From an uncultured Caulobacterales bacterium (GTDB lineage: Bacteria; Pseudomonadota; Alphaproteobacteria; Caulobacterales; Maricaulaceae), in NCBI GenBank assembly GCA_937929915.1, contig CALFUN010000003.1, positions 115,882-179,881 on the forward strand: 64,000 nucleotides of DNA, given 5' to 3'. Positions 47,121 through 58,391 of this stretch are shown piece after piece; within the stretch, counting starts at the first letter, position 1, and the number at the start of each line of letters is the position of its first letter. Below the pieces are notes generated by a model. That model was given only the letters and a program-made list of their open reading frames with translations, ran no database searches and had not been told where the DNA came from. The position numbers and the translations under genes are program-made.

Positions 47121-47912
47121 ATGAAAAAAATTATAAAAATCGTCGCTGCAACAAGCTTATTAGCATCAGCCTACCCTAGCTTCGCACAATCAGCGAAAAA
47201 CAAACCCGCAAAACCTGCATATGCAGATCCCGCGCAGCCAATGCTCTCGGAAACACCTATGACATTAACGAAATCGGACACAGCCCTTGTAGTTATTGAT
47301 CCGCAAATTGATTTCCTCAGCCCAAAAGGTGTCTCATGGGGGGCCGTCGGGGAAAGCGTCACAGAAAATAATGTTGTTCCGCATCTCGAAGATCTTTTCT
47401 CAGCCGCGAATAAACGCGGTATGTTAACATTTGTCTCGCCCCATTATTATTACCCGCACGATCATGAATGGGAGTTTGAAGGGAAGCTGGAAAAACTCAT
47501 GCATGACATTAAAATGTTCGACCGCGCAGGACAGCTAGATGTAAAAGGGTTTAAAGGCTCTGGCGCAGACTGGATGCCGCAATATAAGCCATATATTAAC
47601 TCCAAAAACACAATCGTATCTGCGCCTCATAAAATCTACGGCCCAGAACAAAATGATCTCGTTTTGCAAATGCGCAAACGCGGGATTAATAAAGTGATTT
47701 TAGCAGGCATGTCCTCCAATCTGTGTGTGCAGGCACATATGCATGAACTCATAGAGCAAGGTTTCGAAGTCATGGTTGTACGCGATGCAACCGCAGGCGC
47801 AATTATCCCGGAAGGTGATGGATATTTGGCCGCGCTAGTCAATTTCCGCTTCATGGCCAGCGAAGTTGTCTACACAAGCGACGCCGTCAAGCGAATCAAA
47901 AAAGCCCGTTAA
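47121..47912 (+). CDS. Isochorismatase-like cysteine hydrolase, exported (copy 2)
   Basis: Close paralog of 25505-26347: ALVVIDPQIDFLSPKGVSWGAVGESVT, VILAGMSSNLCVQAHMHELIEQGFEVMVVRDATAGAI. Confidence 0.92.
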   Translation: MKKIIKIVAATSLLASAYPSFAQSAKNKPAKPAYADPAQPMLSETPMTLTKSDTALVVIDPQIDFLSPKGVSWGAVGESVTENNVVPHLEDLFSAANKRGMLTFVSPHYYYPHDHEWEFEGKLEKLMHDIKMFDRAGQLDVKGFKGSGADWMPQYKPYINSKNTIVSAPHKIYGPEQNDLVLQMRKRGINKVILAGMSSNLCVQAHMHELIEQGFEVMVVRDATAGAIIPEGDGYLAALVNFRFMASEVVYTSDAVKRIKKAR

Positions 47913-48077
47913 TTCGGTTTTATCTTAGAGTTTGGGCGCGAAATAATTGCGCCCAAGCTGACGCATTACCCTACCCGTATTATGTCTCATTTTAATAAGA
48001 ACAATAAGCCGTGCTGCGTGCGGCAGAGTTAGGCAAAAGCCAAAATAGTCATGATGCCCCTTCAAACCCTCCCCGCT

Positions 48078-48698
48078 TTACAGAGTCGTTTTTACACGCG
48101 CAATGTGCGGCCGCCACTCAGTGCCTCTTGTGATTTTATAAGTCCAAGGCAAACCAGAATTTCGCCATCCATTTTTATTCCGTTGCCCCGTAACGGCATC
48201 CACTGAACCTTCAAAACCTTCTATTTGGTTCCAGACAGTTTTATATCCCGCCGCATGAAGCAACCGAGCCGCTTTGGCGGAGCGTGCGCCCGAACGGCAA
48301 CTCACAATAATATAGCTTGATTTTGTCAATCCGCGGCGTGCCATAAAAGCCTCCACATCAAGAACAAAATTTTCATTATCCTGCATCTTATAATGACCCG
48401 TTAAAAGATCAAAATCACCTGTAATCCTTCTCACAGGAATATTCGCGCTCATAGGGCTTGGATGGCCAATAACATTTAACTCAACGGGATCACGCACATC
48501 TATCAACACGATTGAAGGATTACGCAATATGGCTGCATAAGCCTCTTCAGGATTCACATAGAGATGAAACGGCGTTTGCTTTGATTTTGCTACGGCGCTC
48601 ACATCAATAGTTTTGGGGATAACACCTGTATCAACAGCGCCTGAACAAGCCATAAGCCCGCAGATAGCCAATAAAGAGAGTGATAATTTTAAAGCCAT
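48078..48698 (-). CDS. Rhodanese-like domain protein (exported)
   Basis: VLIDVRDPVELNVIGHP; active-site loop CRSGARS; lipoprotein-like N-terminus LMACSG. Confidence 0.9.
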   Translation of the reverse strand: MALKLSLSLLAICGLMACSGAVDTGVIPKTIDVSAVAKSKQTPFHLYVNPEEAYAAILRNPSIVLIDVRDPVELNVIGHPSPMSANIPVRRITGDFDLLTGHYKMQDNENFVLDVEAFMARRGLTKSSYIIVSCRSGARSAKAARLLHAAGYKTVWNQIEGFEGSVDAVTGQRNKNGWRNSGLPWTYKITRGTEWRPHIARVKTTL

Positions 48699-48763
48699 TA
48701 AATTTGCCTTATCATTATGAAGCGTCGCTTAAATCCATGCTGGGTTTTAAAAACATAGATTGA

Positions 48764-49756
48764 TTATATTTTAGCAATCATACCGACTGCGATGGGTACA
48801 ACCTTATCACCATAAGCTTGCTCTAATTTATTGACCGCGCGCCAACCCGTACAATGGCCAGGCAAAATAAGGTCTAAATCAAATTGTCCTAAATCAGCGA
48901 CTGTCTGATCGATAATTTTTTCATTCCCGCCAGAGAGGTGATAACCGCCCATAAGGGCATGCAAAGGCACATTTGGGAAATCACGCCGCGCCGCGTGCAT
49001 GACATTGACAATACCTGCATGTGAGCAGGCAGAGAAAACAACCAAACCTTTACCGCGCACATTGACGGCCATGTAACGCTCATCCATCAATAAAGGGTCA
49101 GGTTCCCAATCTTTGCCATCTTCGGTGCGGCGCATATGGCCTGGAAACCCTTTTTCATAGTCTGTAATGCGCGGAATTTCGCCGCTAACGAAAAACATAT
49201 TATCCATGAAAGCCGTGGCTGCCTCGGTAATAACAGGATTGCCGCCATGCGCCTGAATATCGTCTGGACTTGGAATATCCTTAATCGGCAAGAGGCTATT
49301 ATCTGGCATCGGCAAAGCCCGCTGCCGAAACATGCCGGGATGTAAATAGACGGGCACAGCTGGCTTATTTTCAGGGGCTTGTATAAGGTCAAGCGCCTGC
49401 AATAACCCGCCAGCATGATCCCAATGCCCGTGAGACAATACAACAGCCTCAACCTGATCTAAGCCAGCGCCCAAACGCGTAGCATTATATTCGACCGCAA
49501 AATCCACAGGGCCAGCATCAAATAAGGCTGTATGGCACGTATCGCCAATCCAGGCTTTTACAACCAATGCAAGACCATGATTCGCGCAGCATTGGCAGCT
49601 CCCGCTAATCTGCTCCATGCCCGCTTTGTGTAGATTACTCCATTCAGACGTAAAGTTTTCTGGTGTGGATGATAAGCTATCTGTCTGATTATCAATCAGA
49701 ACAAGAATCTCAATCTTATCAACTTCTAAAACATCTTTTCCAGCAGGATGGGCCAT
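48764..49756 (-). CDS. MBL-fold metallohydrolase (dihydropterin-RFAP synthase-like family)
   Basis: LFDAGP, VLSHGHWDHAGGLLQAL, FSACSHAGIVN. Confidence 0.87.
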   Translation of the reverse strand: MAHPAGKDVLEVDKIEILVLIDNQTDSLSSTPENFTSEWSNLHKAGMEQISGSCQCCANHGLALVVKAWIGDTCHTALFDAGPVDFAVEYNATRLGAGLDQVEAVVLSHGHWDHAGGLLQALDLIQAPENKPAVPVYLHPGMFRQRALPMPDNSLLPIKDIPSPDDIQAHGGNPVITEAATAFMDNMFFVSGEIPRITDYEKGFPGHMRRTEDGKDWEPDPLLMDERYMAVNVRGKGLVVFSACSHAGIVNVMHAARRDFPNVPLHALMGGYHLSGGNEKIIDQTVADLGQFDLDLILPGHCTGWRAVNKLEQAYGDKVVPIAVGMIAKI

Positions 49757-49881
49757 AGCATATTCTCTCTTTAATCTTAGACATCACGAAGCATGGGATT
49801 ATGCCCGCTGACAATCGGCATTCATCAAATGACCGCGTGAAAAACACGCCGTCATAAGTATTTATCTAGATAGCTAGAGAG

Positions 49882-50610
49882 CTATTCCGCTGCAGCTAAA
49901 ACCTCAGTATCTGCCAGAAGGCGATCTCTTAACGCAATGGCAAGCGGCGCTGCAGATGCGGGGCTTTGTCCTGTCATCAACAATCCGTCTTCGACAACAT
50001 GAGGCTCCCAATTTGTTGTAGATGAATATTTTGCGCCGCGTAATTTAAGCTCATCTTCAAGCGAGAAAATAAGATGGTGAAGCAGCTCAATCTCACTATC
50101 TTCATCATTTTTAAATCCAGTGAGGTTCACGCCCTTCACTAAATATTCGCCGTTTGATTTTTTAACATCGCGCAAAATAGCAGGGCCGTGACACACCATA
50201 GCAATAGGCCGGTCGGATTCGTAAAAATCTCTAATTAATTTCACAACATGCGAGTCAGAGGCCAAATCCCAAAGGAGGCCATATCCGCCCGGGAAGAATA
50301 CGGAATCGAACGTATCATAATCAATACTGCGTAATTTGCGCGAATGGCTCACGGCATAATTTGCAATCGGGTCATTTACAAAACGTTCGGTATATTCAGT
50401 TGTAAATGGTTCTTTCATACTCAAAAGGTCAATCGGGGCATCACCGCCTTCTGGGGAGGCGAAGACAACCTCGAACCCTGCTTCTGTCAAAATATAATAA
50501 GGCGCAGCGACTTCTGTAAACCAAGTGCCTGTTTGTTTACCACTAATGCCCATCTCATCCACAGATGACATAATAAGAAGAACTCGTTTTTGTTTATTGC
50601 CAGTTTTCAT
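49882..50610 (-). CDS. DJ-1/PfpI-family (Hsp31-like) protein
   Basis: FDSVFFPGGYGLLWDLASD, PIAMVCHGPAILRD. Confidence 0.9.
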   Translation of the reverse strand: MKTGNKQKRVLLIMSSVDEMGISGKQTGTWFTEVAAPYYILTEAGFEVVFASPEGGDAPIDLLSMKEPFTTEYTERFVNDPIANYAVSHSRKLRSIDYDTFDSVFFPGGYGLLWDLASDSHVVKLIRDFYESDRPIAMVCHGPAILRDVKKSNGEYLVKGVNLTGFKNDEDSEIELLHHLIFSLEDELKLRGAKYSSTTNWEPHVVEDGLLMTGQSPASAAPLAIALRDRLLADTEVLAAAE

Positions 50611-50867
50611 AATACTCTCTTTTTTTTATTTATTACGTAATCATGCCGTTCCAAATGTGAACGCCAGCCGTCCCAGCTCACCAAGAAAAGCTTAAAAGAG
50701 AGATTTTAGATACCAAGAAGAGCTGCCTATCAGAAACTTGCACCGCGATATGCAGGCCGCAAAACTCTATAAGGTACAGGCATTATAATTATGATGAAGA
50801 CGCTTAAGGATAATCACCCAGAGAACAAAGCTGCCATATTTTATGACAGATGAAACGTCAAAGAGCT

Positions 50868-51680
50868 TTAGCGGCGCCCTGCCATAACGCCGCCATCGAC
50901 GACATGTATCGCACCGCTTGTCCAATTTGCTTTATCAGACAGTAAGAAAATAATATGATTTGCAATATCATTGGGCATACCAATGCGGCCTAATGGGTGC
51001 AGCGTATCAAAATTATCGGCCAAAGTATCATTGACTTTCCGTTCCTCAATGAATTCATTATAGATTGGTGTCACAACAACCGAAGGCGCAACGGCATTTA
51101 CACGAATGCCGTGTTGACCCAGTTCCATGGCGAGATGTTGCGTCATAGAATGGATACCCGCTTTGGCCATAGAACAAGCCGCTGACGGAATATTTTTCAT
51201 CGCTTGGAGAACACGGATGGATCCGATATTCACAATGGCCCCGCCCCCATTCATAATCATATTTCGCGCTACAGATTGAATGATAAAGAAAATGGCCCGG
51301 TTTAAATTTAAATATCTATCATAATCTTCCACGCTATGTTCGAGAAAGGACTTTGGGGCAAAGATACCCGCCGCATTCACAAATTGCTCGATATGTCGAG
51401 TCTCTATGTCAATACTGCCAATTAAAGCTTCGACATCAGAAAAATTTTGAAGATCAACAACGCGTGTTTCTACTGACCCAGCTTTAAATGTGCCAAGTTC
51501 CATCTTTGCGGCCTTTAACTTTTCAGCATTCCTGGAAAGGATTTTGACGGTTTTACCCTGCTGTAAAAGCTGCTTCGTCGTCGCCAAACCAATCCCGGAA
51601 GATCCGCCAACAACATAGCTGACTTTCTTTTCTGTCACATAACCCACAAATTCACCTTGTAAAGGGCCCTTAAACTTCAA
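50868..51680 (-). CDS. Short-chain dehydrogenase/reductase
   Basis: VVGGSSGIGLATTKQLL; C-terminal IIFLLSDKANWTSGAIHVVDGG; YxxxK position appears as CSMAK. Confidence 0.88.
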   Translation of the reverse strand: MKFKGPLQGEFVGYVTEKKVSYVVGGSSGIGLATTKQLLQQGKTVKILSRNAEKLKAAKMELGTFKAGSVETRVVDLQNFSDVEALIGSIDIETRHIEQFVNAAGIFAPKSFLEHSVEDYDRYLNLNRAIFFIIQSVARNMIMNGGGAIVNIGSIRVLQAMKNIPSAACSMAKAGIHSMTQHLAMELGQHGIRVNAVAPSVVVTPIYNEFIEERKVNDTLADNFDTLHPLGRIGMPNDIANHIIFLLSDKANWTSGAIHVVDGGVMAGRR

Positions 51681-51856
51681 AGGTTAAAGAGTTAAATTAC
51701 GCATTATATCAGATTATTGCGGTACAAATTATCGTCTTGCCGCAAATACCTATTTTCTCAAAAGTTAGGTATTTTCTTGGGTAAACGCCAATAAACTGCA
51801 TCATATAGAGGAATTTAGGCCTTATTTGTGCAGTTTTGGGCCGTTAATTACGGATT

Positions 51857-52615
51857 TTAGCAAGGCTTTATCTCTATCGCCAAACGAAAATGCGTACCTT
51901 GCGAGGTGGAGTCTAGCAAATCTAACGTGCCTGATTGTTCTTGGATCAACATATTGGCAATTAATATTCCAAGTCCGCCCTTCCAAGAGTTATCAGGGCG
52001 CTTGGATGTTAGAACTTTCTGAATATCTTTTGGTAAGCCCGGGCCATTATCTATAATGTCAATTTGTAATCTATCCGATATTTTAGCGGCACGGATTGTA
52101 ATCTGCGGGTTTTCTGTATCAGATATTGCCTTAAACGCGTTTGAAACAATATTATAAAGAATACGAAAAAGCGTCGCCCGGCACATATCAAGGCCAAGAT
52201 CAACATCGCAATCTACCTCAAATTTCACATTACTATTCGGCTCTTGAATGGATTTAATGACATCGGATATAGTGTCAGCAATCATAACCATAGGCGTAGC
52301 AGGCGCGTAATGGGGTTTGGCTCTATGTGAATTATTTGGCCCGCCAGCGGCTGTACAAATGGCCGTGATTTGGTCAACTTGATTTAAAATACGATCGCCT
52401 ATCTTATTTTGCTGTAAATGTTCAACATTGAGCAATTTTTCAGCATTAAGCGAAATGACCGTCAGAAGATTTCTAATATCATGAGTGACAAATGAGAGTG
52501 TTCTTGACACTGAGCGTTCCGCATAAGTCTGTTCAAAACTATTTTGCGCAATAGGCTGCGTGGTCGGGTTATGGGCGTCACTTGGGTTCATTGATAACAT
52601 ATTACATGGCCTCAC
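51857..52615 (-). CDS. Sensor histidine kinase (no obvious TM or receiver)
   Basis: FVTHDIRNLLTVISLNAEKLL H-box; ILYNIVSNAFKAI N-box; DIIDNGPGLP, KGGLGILIANML. Confidence 0.87.
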   Translation of the reverse strand: MRPCNMLSMNPSDAHNPTTQPIAQNSFEQTYAERSVSRTLSFVTHDIRNLLTVISLNAEKLLNVEHLQQNKIGDRILNQVDQITAICTAAGGPNNSHRAKPHYAPATPMVMIADTISDVIKSIQEPNSNVKFEVDCDVDLGLDMCRATLFRILYNIVSNAFKAISDTENPQITIRAAKISDRLQIDIIDNGPGLPKDIQKVLTSKRPDNSWKGGLGILIANMLIQEQSGTLDLLDSTSQGTHFRLAIEIKPC

Positions 52616-52963
52616 TATGTCCCGACATTACCAAATTTTTCACGCGAAAGATTACAGAAAACCCCTTCTTTCAACAAACCCACTTTTTTTTGATTAAGTG
52701 TGATTTTTCATATCATAATCCAGCTTTTATATCATAATACCGCATAAATTTACTTATATTACAGACATTTACATGGTTAACATATTAACCAACTTAAACA
52801 CACCTATGGGCTTTCAAGATAAAGTTAACGATCAAACCCCTAAAATAATGCGGCAATCTATCAAACTACGTTACCTGAAAGATACATTTTAATGAAGAAC
52901 GTAATAGCACCTTATCTTGGACAAATTGGTCACGCATTGGCCTCGTAACTTTAGGAGTTTTCC

Positions 52964-53461
52964 ATGACACGTCAAAAAATACATAGATATTTAATTGCAT
53001 TAACACTCACCGCAGGCATTCTATCCATCTCAAGCACAAGTTTCGCCGTAGATGAATATAATGTCTCAACGGGTTTATCAGCGGAATTATTACCCCTAGG
53101 TTTACATGGTGTAGACCCGGTTCGCCTCAAAAAACATGCTGACACAAGCAGAGGGTTTGCTGAGAACACGGTCAATATTGATGGCATTTCCTATTATTTT
53201 GCATCGGAAAAGACAAAACGAATATTTGAACAAGACCCTGATAAATATCTCCCGCAATATGGAGGATATTGTTTATATGGCATGTATAAAGGCAAAAAAT
53301 TTGACGGTGATCCACGCTATATGGAAATTATAGATGGAAAAACATATTTATTTCTCAACCAAGCGATTATCGACCTTTTCAATGCAGACCGCACAGGCGT
53401 GATTGAAATTGCAAATGAAAATTGGAAAAAATACCGCAGCACACCTGTGTCCGATTTATAA
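52964..53461 (+). CDS. Exported YHS-domain protein
   Basis: LPLGLHGVDPVRL...YYFASEKTKRIFEQDPDKYLPQYGGYCLYGM. Confidence 0.87.
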   Translation: MTRQKIHRYLIALTLTAGILSISSTSFAVDEYNVSTGLSAELLPLGLHGVDPVRLKKHADTSRGFAENTVNIDGISYYFASEKTKRIFEQDPDKYLPQYGGYCLYGMYKGKKFDGDPRYMEIIDGKTYLFLNQAIIDLFNADRTGVIEIANENWKKYRSTPVSDL

Positions 53462-53499
53462 AATTAATTAACTGTAAAGTTTCTTTTTAGCCCAATATG

Positions 53500-53530
53500 C
53501 GCCGAGACAATTATATCTCGGCGTTTATAT
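53500..53530 (+). terminator. Hairpin terminator downstream of YHS gene
   Basis: CGCCGAGA-CAATTATA-TCTCGGCG followed by TTTATA. Confidence 0.6.
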
Positions 53531-53632
53531 ACTCTGACACATGATGTGATATTTCATATCGAATAAAATAAAAAAGCGCGCAGAACATTTCATCTACCCT
53601 GTACCGCATACAGGCTTACTAGATAAAATCCA

Positions 53633-56143
53633 TCAATAACGATAGCGCAATGTTGCGCCGTAAGTTGCGGGAGGTTCAAAAAAAGCCGCCCTATTACCTG
53701 GATTGATCGGGACATCAAAGGTCAAGGTTTGTGTACGCTGATCGGTGATATTACGGCCCCAAATTTCCGCCGACCAATGCCCATTTTTTGAGAGAATACC
53801 TGCGCGCAGGTCAAGCTTGGCATGCCCATTTTGCAAACTATCCGTTAGCCGAACATCTGATTCAATTTCAGTGGCTTGAGTGGATGTACGGCGTGTCGAT
53901 TCATACCGTATATCTCCGCTTATAAAGCCTTTCAATCCCGTTTTTGGAATATTGCGCTTATAATCCCATCCTAATGTAAAAACCCATTCTGGCGCATTTG
54001 CTAGGCGCTCACCGCATAGATTAGATATGTTGACTTGGCTGGAAATACCAAGATCGCAATTATCTGGATAACGAGCATCCGTCCATGCCAAAGCTGGAAA
54101 AAGCGTTAGCCCTTCACGGATCAGAAACTCCCCTTCTATTTCTACGCCCGTTGATTTTACAATCGGCACATTAAAGGTTTCAAATTGTATGCCTGTAAAC
54201 TCTAAAACTTGAAAATCTTCAATATCTTGGTGAAACGCTGTTAGGTTTAACTGCCCGCGATTATTGTTAAATTTTGTCTTTAAGCCAATCTCATAAGCCT
54301 CTACCTTTTCCGAGTCAAAGCGCGGATCAGAAAATTGCGGAGCGCTGCCCGAGGCGACTTCAATAGGATTATTCAAAATAGCCGCCGTTGCATCCAGATT
54401 AAACCCACCAGATTTAAATCCTTTTGAATAGTTAAAATAGCTTATAATATTGGGCGTAAAAGAATAATTCGCGCCAAGCGTATAGGTAAACTCTTCATCT
54501 CTAAAAACATCGTCAAATGTGCGTGTCGTTGGAAAAGCCGATGACAAAGCCAGATCCGCCTCTGTCGTAAATGGAAAACATGACAAAGCAGATACGACAC
54601 CCACAAGCCCGGCGGGTATCTCTTGGGCCACGATATTATTTAAGACCACGTTGCAGCCTGGCGATTCTACATTAATTTGCTCAAAACGCCCCTCTTTTGT
54701 CTCGCGATTATAACGCGCGCCCAGACTGAAATTTAACCGATCTGAATATTTGAAAATATTATGTGTATACAGAGAGGTTGACGTCCCTTTTTGCGTGAAA
54801 AAATTATTGGCTCGCGTACCATCTGCGCTTATACCATCTGCAAAAACTTGCAAAGGATTTGGCCCGAATATTTCAAAAATACCCGGAATAGTCAGTAAGA
54901 CAGCCCCCGCATAAGCTTGATAATCGGCCCCTAATTCTAAGGATTGATGACTCTCAATATCTTCTTCCGAATGATATATACCTAAAAGCCAATCCAAGCG
55001 GCCTGATAGGCTAATACCCGCAAAATCAACTTCATGGGTTACAAGATTAATATTATCATTGGATGGAAAATCATCTGAATCTATAGGCGTTCCAAACACA
55101 TCAAGATTCACAAAATCTGCATCTTGAACGATCGAACCGTCATAATTTCGCCATGAGCCAATATAAGTGACTTCGCCAATGTCAAAATTAAGGTTCAGTG
55201 TCGCAGATACACCAACCTGATCGGTCGCATCTGAAACCCCTTCGCCATTTGTTGTATATGTCCTGATAGCCTCGGGGCCAACCGCTGGCGCGCCCCCATT
55301 TTCGGGTAGTCCCGCTAGCGTAAAGAACGGCCCTATATCAGAACTTTGGATATGAACTGGCGCACAACATTGCGAATTATCCTCGGAATAATCGGCAATA
55401 ACTCTCAGTTGGATCTGATCTGTGGGCTCATATAGCAGTTGCGCTCGAATTAATGCCCGATCGCGGACCTGACTCTCCGCGCCCAAAGTGCTTGTAAAAA
55501 ACCCATCTCTATCGCGTATCGCACCAGATATATTAAGACCAAGCTCATTTTTAATTAAAGGGAAATTTACGCCCGCTTGAAGGCTGACTAAATTCTCATT
55601 CCCAACCGTTAAATTTGAGAAGGCTTTAACATCTGTTAAAGACGGTTTATTCGTTTTTATGATAAGCGCGCCCGCCGATGTATTACGGCCAAATAACGTG
55701 CCCTGCGGGCCGCGTAAAATTTCTATTTGCTCAAGATCTATCAACTCCGTTAGTGCAACCCCCGGACGCGATAAATACACACCGTCCACAAAAACCCCGA
55801 CAGCCCCCTCCAAGCCGACATTATTCCCCGAAGTCCCCACCCCTCGAATTCGCAAAGTAGCCCCCCCTGTTTCAGAATTAGAGCCGCTAATCATAAAACT
55901 CGGCGTTAACGCAGGAAGGTTTTTAATATCTGCAAGACCAGCGGCCTCCAAACGCTCACCAGAGAGAACAGATATGGCGATTGGCACATCTTCTAAAGAG
56001 GCCTCCCGTTTAATGGCTGTCACCACAATCGTATCAAGATACCTATCACTATCATCTTGATCTTGAGCCGCAACGTCATAGCTATAAAAGAAACCATATG
56101 AAACAGCCGCAAGATATATTGGCAATCTAAACTTAAATAGCAT
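53633..56143 (-). CDS. TonB-dependent outer membrane receptor
   Basis: TIVVTAIKREASLEDVPIAISVLSGERLE plug, IEILRGPQGTLFGRNTSAGALI, C-terminal TLRYRY. GGGGAAGG SD precedes ATG at 56143 (listed ORF starts at 56209). Confidence 0.95.
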   Translation of the reverse strand: MLFKFRLPIYLAAVSYGFFYSYDVAAQDQDDSDRYLDTIVVTAIKREASLEDVPIAISVLSGERLEAAGLADIKNLPALTPSFMISGSNSETGGATLRIRGVGTSGNNVGLEGAVGVFVDGVYLSRPGVALTELIDLEQIEILRGPQGTLFGRNTSAGALIIKTNKPSLTDVKAFSNLTVGNENLVSLQAGVNFPLIKNELGLNISGAIRDRDGFFTSTLGAESQVRDRALIRAQLLYEPTDQIQLRVIADYSEDNSQCCAPVHIQSSDIGPFFTLAGLPENGGAPAVGPEAIRTYTTNGEGVSDATDQVGVSATLNLNFDIGEVTYIGSWRNYDGSIVQDADFVNLDVFGTPIDSDDFPSNDNINLVTHEVDFAGISLSGRLDWLLGIYHSEEDIESHQSLELGADYQAYAGAVLLTIPGIFEIFGPNPLQVFADGISADGTRANNFFTQKGTSTSLYTHNIFKYSDRLNFSLGARYNRETKEGRFEQINVESPGCNVVLNNIVAQEIPAGLVGVVSALSCFPFTTEADLALSSAFPTTRTFDDVFRDEEFTYTLGANYSFTPNIISYFNYSKGFKSGGFNLDATAAILNNPIEVASGSAPQFSDPRFDSEKVEAYEIGLKTKFNNNRGQLNLTAFHQDIEDFQVLEFTGIQFETFNVPIVKSTGVEIEGEFLIREGLTLFPALAWTDARYPDNCDLGISSQVNISNLCGERLANAPEWVFTLGWDYKRNIPKTGLKGFISGDIRYESTRRTSTQATEIESDVRLTDSLQNGHAKLDLRAGILSKNGHWSAEIWGRNITDQRTQTLTFDVPINPGNRAAFFEPPATYGATLRYRY

Positions 56144-56522
56144 AGCCTTCCCCATAAATGGCCATTCCAATATACGCGTAAAAGCTAGCATATACAAGCC
56201 ATCACGCAATTATAGACAATAACCACTCTAAATCGCCAATTTATCAAGTTATAAGGGAATGATTTATCAGAAAACATGAGTGATCAGCGTGTTTAAAAGA
56301 GGACTTGGGTGCGGCCGAGAAGGATAAGAAAACCCGATAAGTTAATGATTACAATAACTTAAAAAGGTGCGCAAGGCGTTTGTTATACAAAATTAGTCTT
56401 GATTTGTATAACAGCCCAAATGCTAGGCAATTCGGCTTTGACTTGAAACTGGATTATACTGAAAAGGTTCAACACTGCACCCCAAATTGTACGTTACTTT
56501 GTCTTAATATCAAATTATTCGA

Positions 56523-58391
56523 CTATTTATCCCACGGTACAAAACGAGGCTTTTCATCACGACGTCCTTCACCATAGTCTAATAAAGCTTTCATCCACAA
56601 AACACTACTTTCATATTGGTCGTCATCAAATTTTTCTGGGCTATGATGAGAAATCCAACCTGAGTATTGAGTTGTTACACAAGCAGGCGCTGAGCGAATC
56701 CGGTTATTTCGGTCTACTGGACACCATTGTTGCTTAGTGTCATCGGGCACCCACACCACACCACTACTGAAACAAGTAATCGCGCGATATTGAGGCGGAA
56801 TAAGGGCCTTACCCTTTTCATCAAAGATACCCCATAGTCCGTTTTTGGATTTACGGCGGTACTTCCCTTTACAATTTAGAACTCCGCTACGGTCTTCCGG
56901 TACGTCCGTAAACGGCATCTCCTTATATTTTCCATCGACGAAGCTAAGTCGGTAAGCCTCATCATTCTTAATGACCTTATAAGTTGTACTGGTTTCAATG
57001 ATTGGCAAATCATTGCGCTGTTGCGGATCTGCCTCAGAACTCACCGATGAATAAATCGGTTCAATAGAGAAACCCCCTTCTCTACCAACTAATCCCCACT
57101 TCCCTTCCACCCGAACCCATCGATGGGTGCCGAAAAAGCCCTTACTGTTTTCAAAGAATCCGCCAAAGATCTCCCCGTTTTCCAAAACGACCGCGTAATT
57201 ATCGTCTTTGACAAGCGTGGGCGGTTGTGTGCAATTCTGGTTGCTATATGAATATAGCGGCTTATCAAATGTTACCCTCGCCAGCTTGGGGTCTTTTGGG
57301 ACTAATGCATATCCTTGCGTATCATAAAAGATTGTAAAGAATTCACACTCTAGGAATTTCTGACCAACGCGTTGATCAGATAATAACATACCATCTTTTG
57401 TAAGAGTTTTCGATTCACCGGCATCTTTCACAGTATAAAAATCTTGTGGAGGATGGTTGGGGCCGATTATACGATTTGGCCGTTCGATTTCATCGAAGTA
57501 CTTACCTGCCAAAAGCTGTCCGTCGAAAGTAACCAGTCCCATCTTTCTATCAGGATATGAACCCAATCCTACTTGTAGAAACTGAGAGTCCCACTGTGTT
57601 AAATAATCAAAGATGAATGGGATTACTTCTCGGCCATCTTTATCGACGGCACCTGAAACACTTTCACCGTTTATTCTTTTTCGAACTACCGCCCGATTAT
57701 ACTTGAGTTCTTCGACATAGCTATATTCGGGCTCAATCAACCAACTACCATCCACCCTCATAAGACCGTATTCATCGTCCCACGTCCCGCGTTTACCCAA
57801 CGGAACCTGGGCCCAAATCAAACCAAGTTCAGAACCTCCAAATTTTTCAAAATTATAGTTTTGTTCTGTCACCCAACCGCTTGAAATACTGTAGAGTCCC
57901 GCCCCGTTAATAGCGTAGTCTCCAAACCCGATAGAACCGGTTTTAGCATTTTCAATCGAAACCCCGAAAACAATTTCATCGCTAAATATTTTGGCATGGG
58001 AGAATATTGGCTCTACTACATAATTCCCACTTTTATCTATAATTCCATAGGCGCCGGGTTTCCCTGCCACAGCCAAGCCTTTGTCAAAAGTTTCAACACG
58101 TTCAAATTGGGGGGCAATTACAATATTATCAGAAGCATCTATATACCCGTAAGTTCCACCTATTTGCACAGCGGCCAAGCCATTTGAAAACGGTTTTACA
58201 TGACCATATTTAGGTTCAATAACGAAAATTCGCTGTCCGTGATTTTTAAAGGCTTTTGCGTCTATGAAGCCACACAAATTGAAGTCCGTTTGGTAACAGC
58301 TCGGCAATAATTCGGGGGAGTCCTCAGCAATTGCAGTCGCTGAATAAATGAAGTTTAAGACTCCAAAGGAAATCGCCAAAAAATGTTTCAT
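56523..58391 (-). CDS. WG-repeat protein (exported)
   Basis: Repeated [YG]-[GY]-x-I-D-x(2)-G motifs (GGTYGYIDASDNIVIAPQFERVETFDKGLAVAGKPGAYGIIDKSGNYVVEPIF..., GLWGIFDEKGKALIPPQY). Confidence 0.88.
   Translation of the reverse strand: MKHFLAISFGVLNFIYSATAIAEDSPELLPSCYQTDFNLCGFIDAKAFKNHGQRIFVIEPKYGHVKPFSNGLAAVQIGGTYGYIDASDNIVIAPQFERVETFDKGLAVAGKPGAYGIIDKSGNYVVEPIFSHAKIFSDEIVFGVSIENAKTGSIGFGDYAINGAGLYSISSGWVTEQNYNFEKFGGSELGLIWAQVPLGKRGTWDDEYGLMRVDGSWLIEPEYSYVEELKYNRAVVRKRINGESVSGAVDKDGREVIPFIFDYLTQWDSQFLQVGLGSYPDRKMGLVTFDGQLLAGKYFDEIERPNRIIGPNHPPQDFYTVKDAGESKTLTKDGMLLSDQRVGQKFLECEFFTIFYDTQGYALVPKDPKLARVTFDKPLYSYSNQNCTQPPTLVKDDNYAVVLENGEIFGGFFENSKGFFGTHRWVRVEGKWGLVGREGGFSIEPIYSSVSSEADPQQRNDLPIIETSTTYKVIKNDEAYRLSFVDGKYKEMPFTDVPEDRSGVLNCKGKYRRKSKNGLWGIFDEKGKALIPPQYRAITCFSSGVVWVPDDTKQQWCPVDRNNRIRSAPACVTTQYSGWISHHSPEKFDDDQYESSVLWMKALLDYGEGRRDEKPRFVPWDK

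Noticed and set aside
47932-47957. TTGGGCGC/GCGCCCAA hairpin as a fourth C-loop sRNA
   Set aside because: Loop is A/T-rich and there is no U-tract; probably a weak terminator or attenuator of the hydrolase gene.
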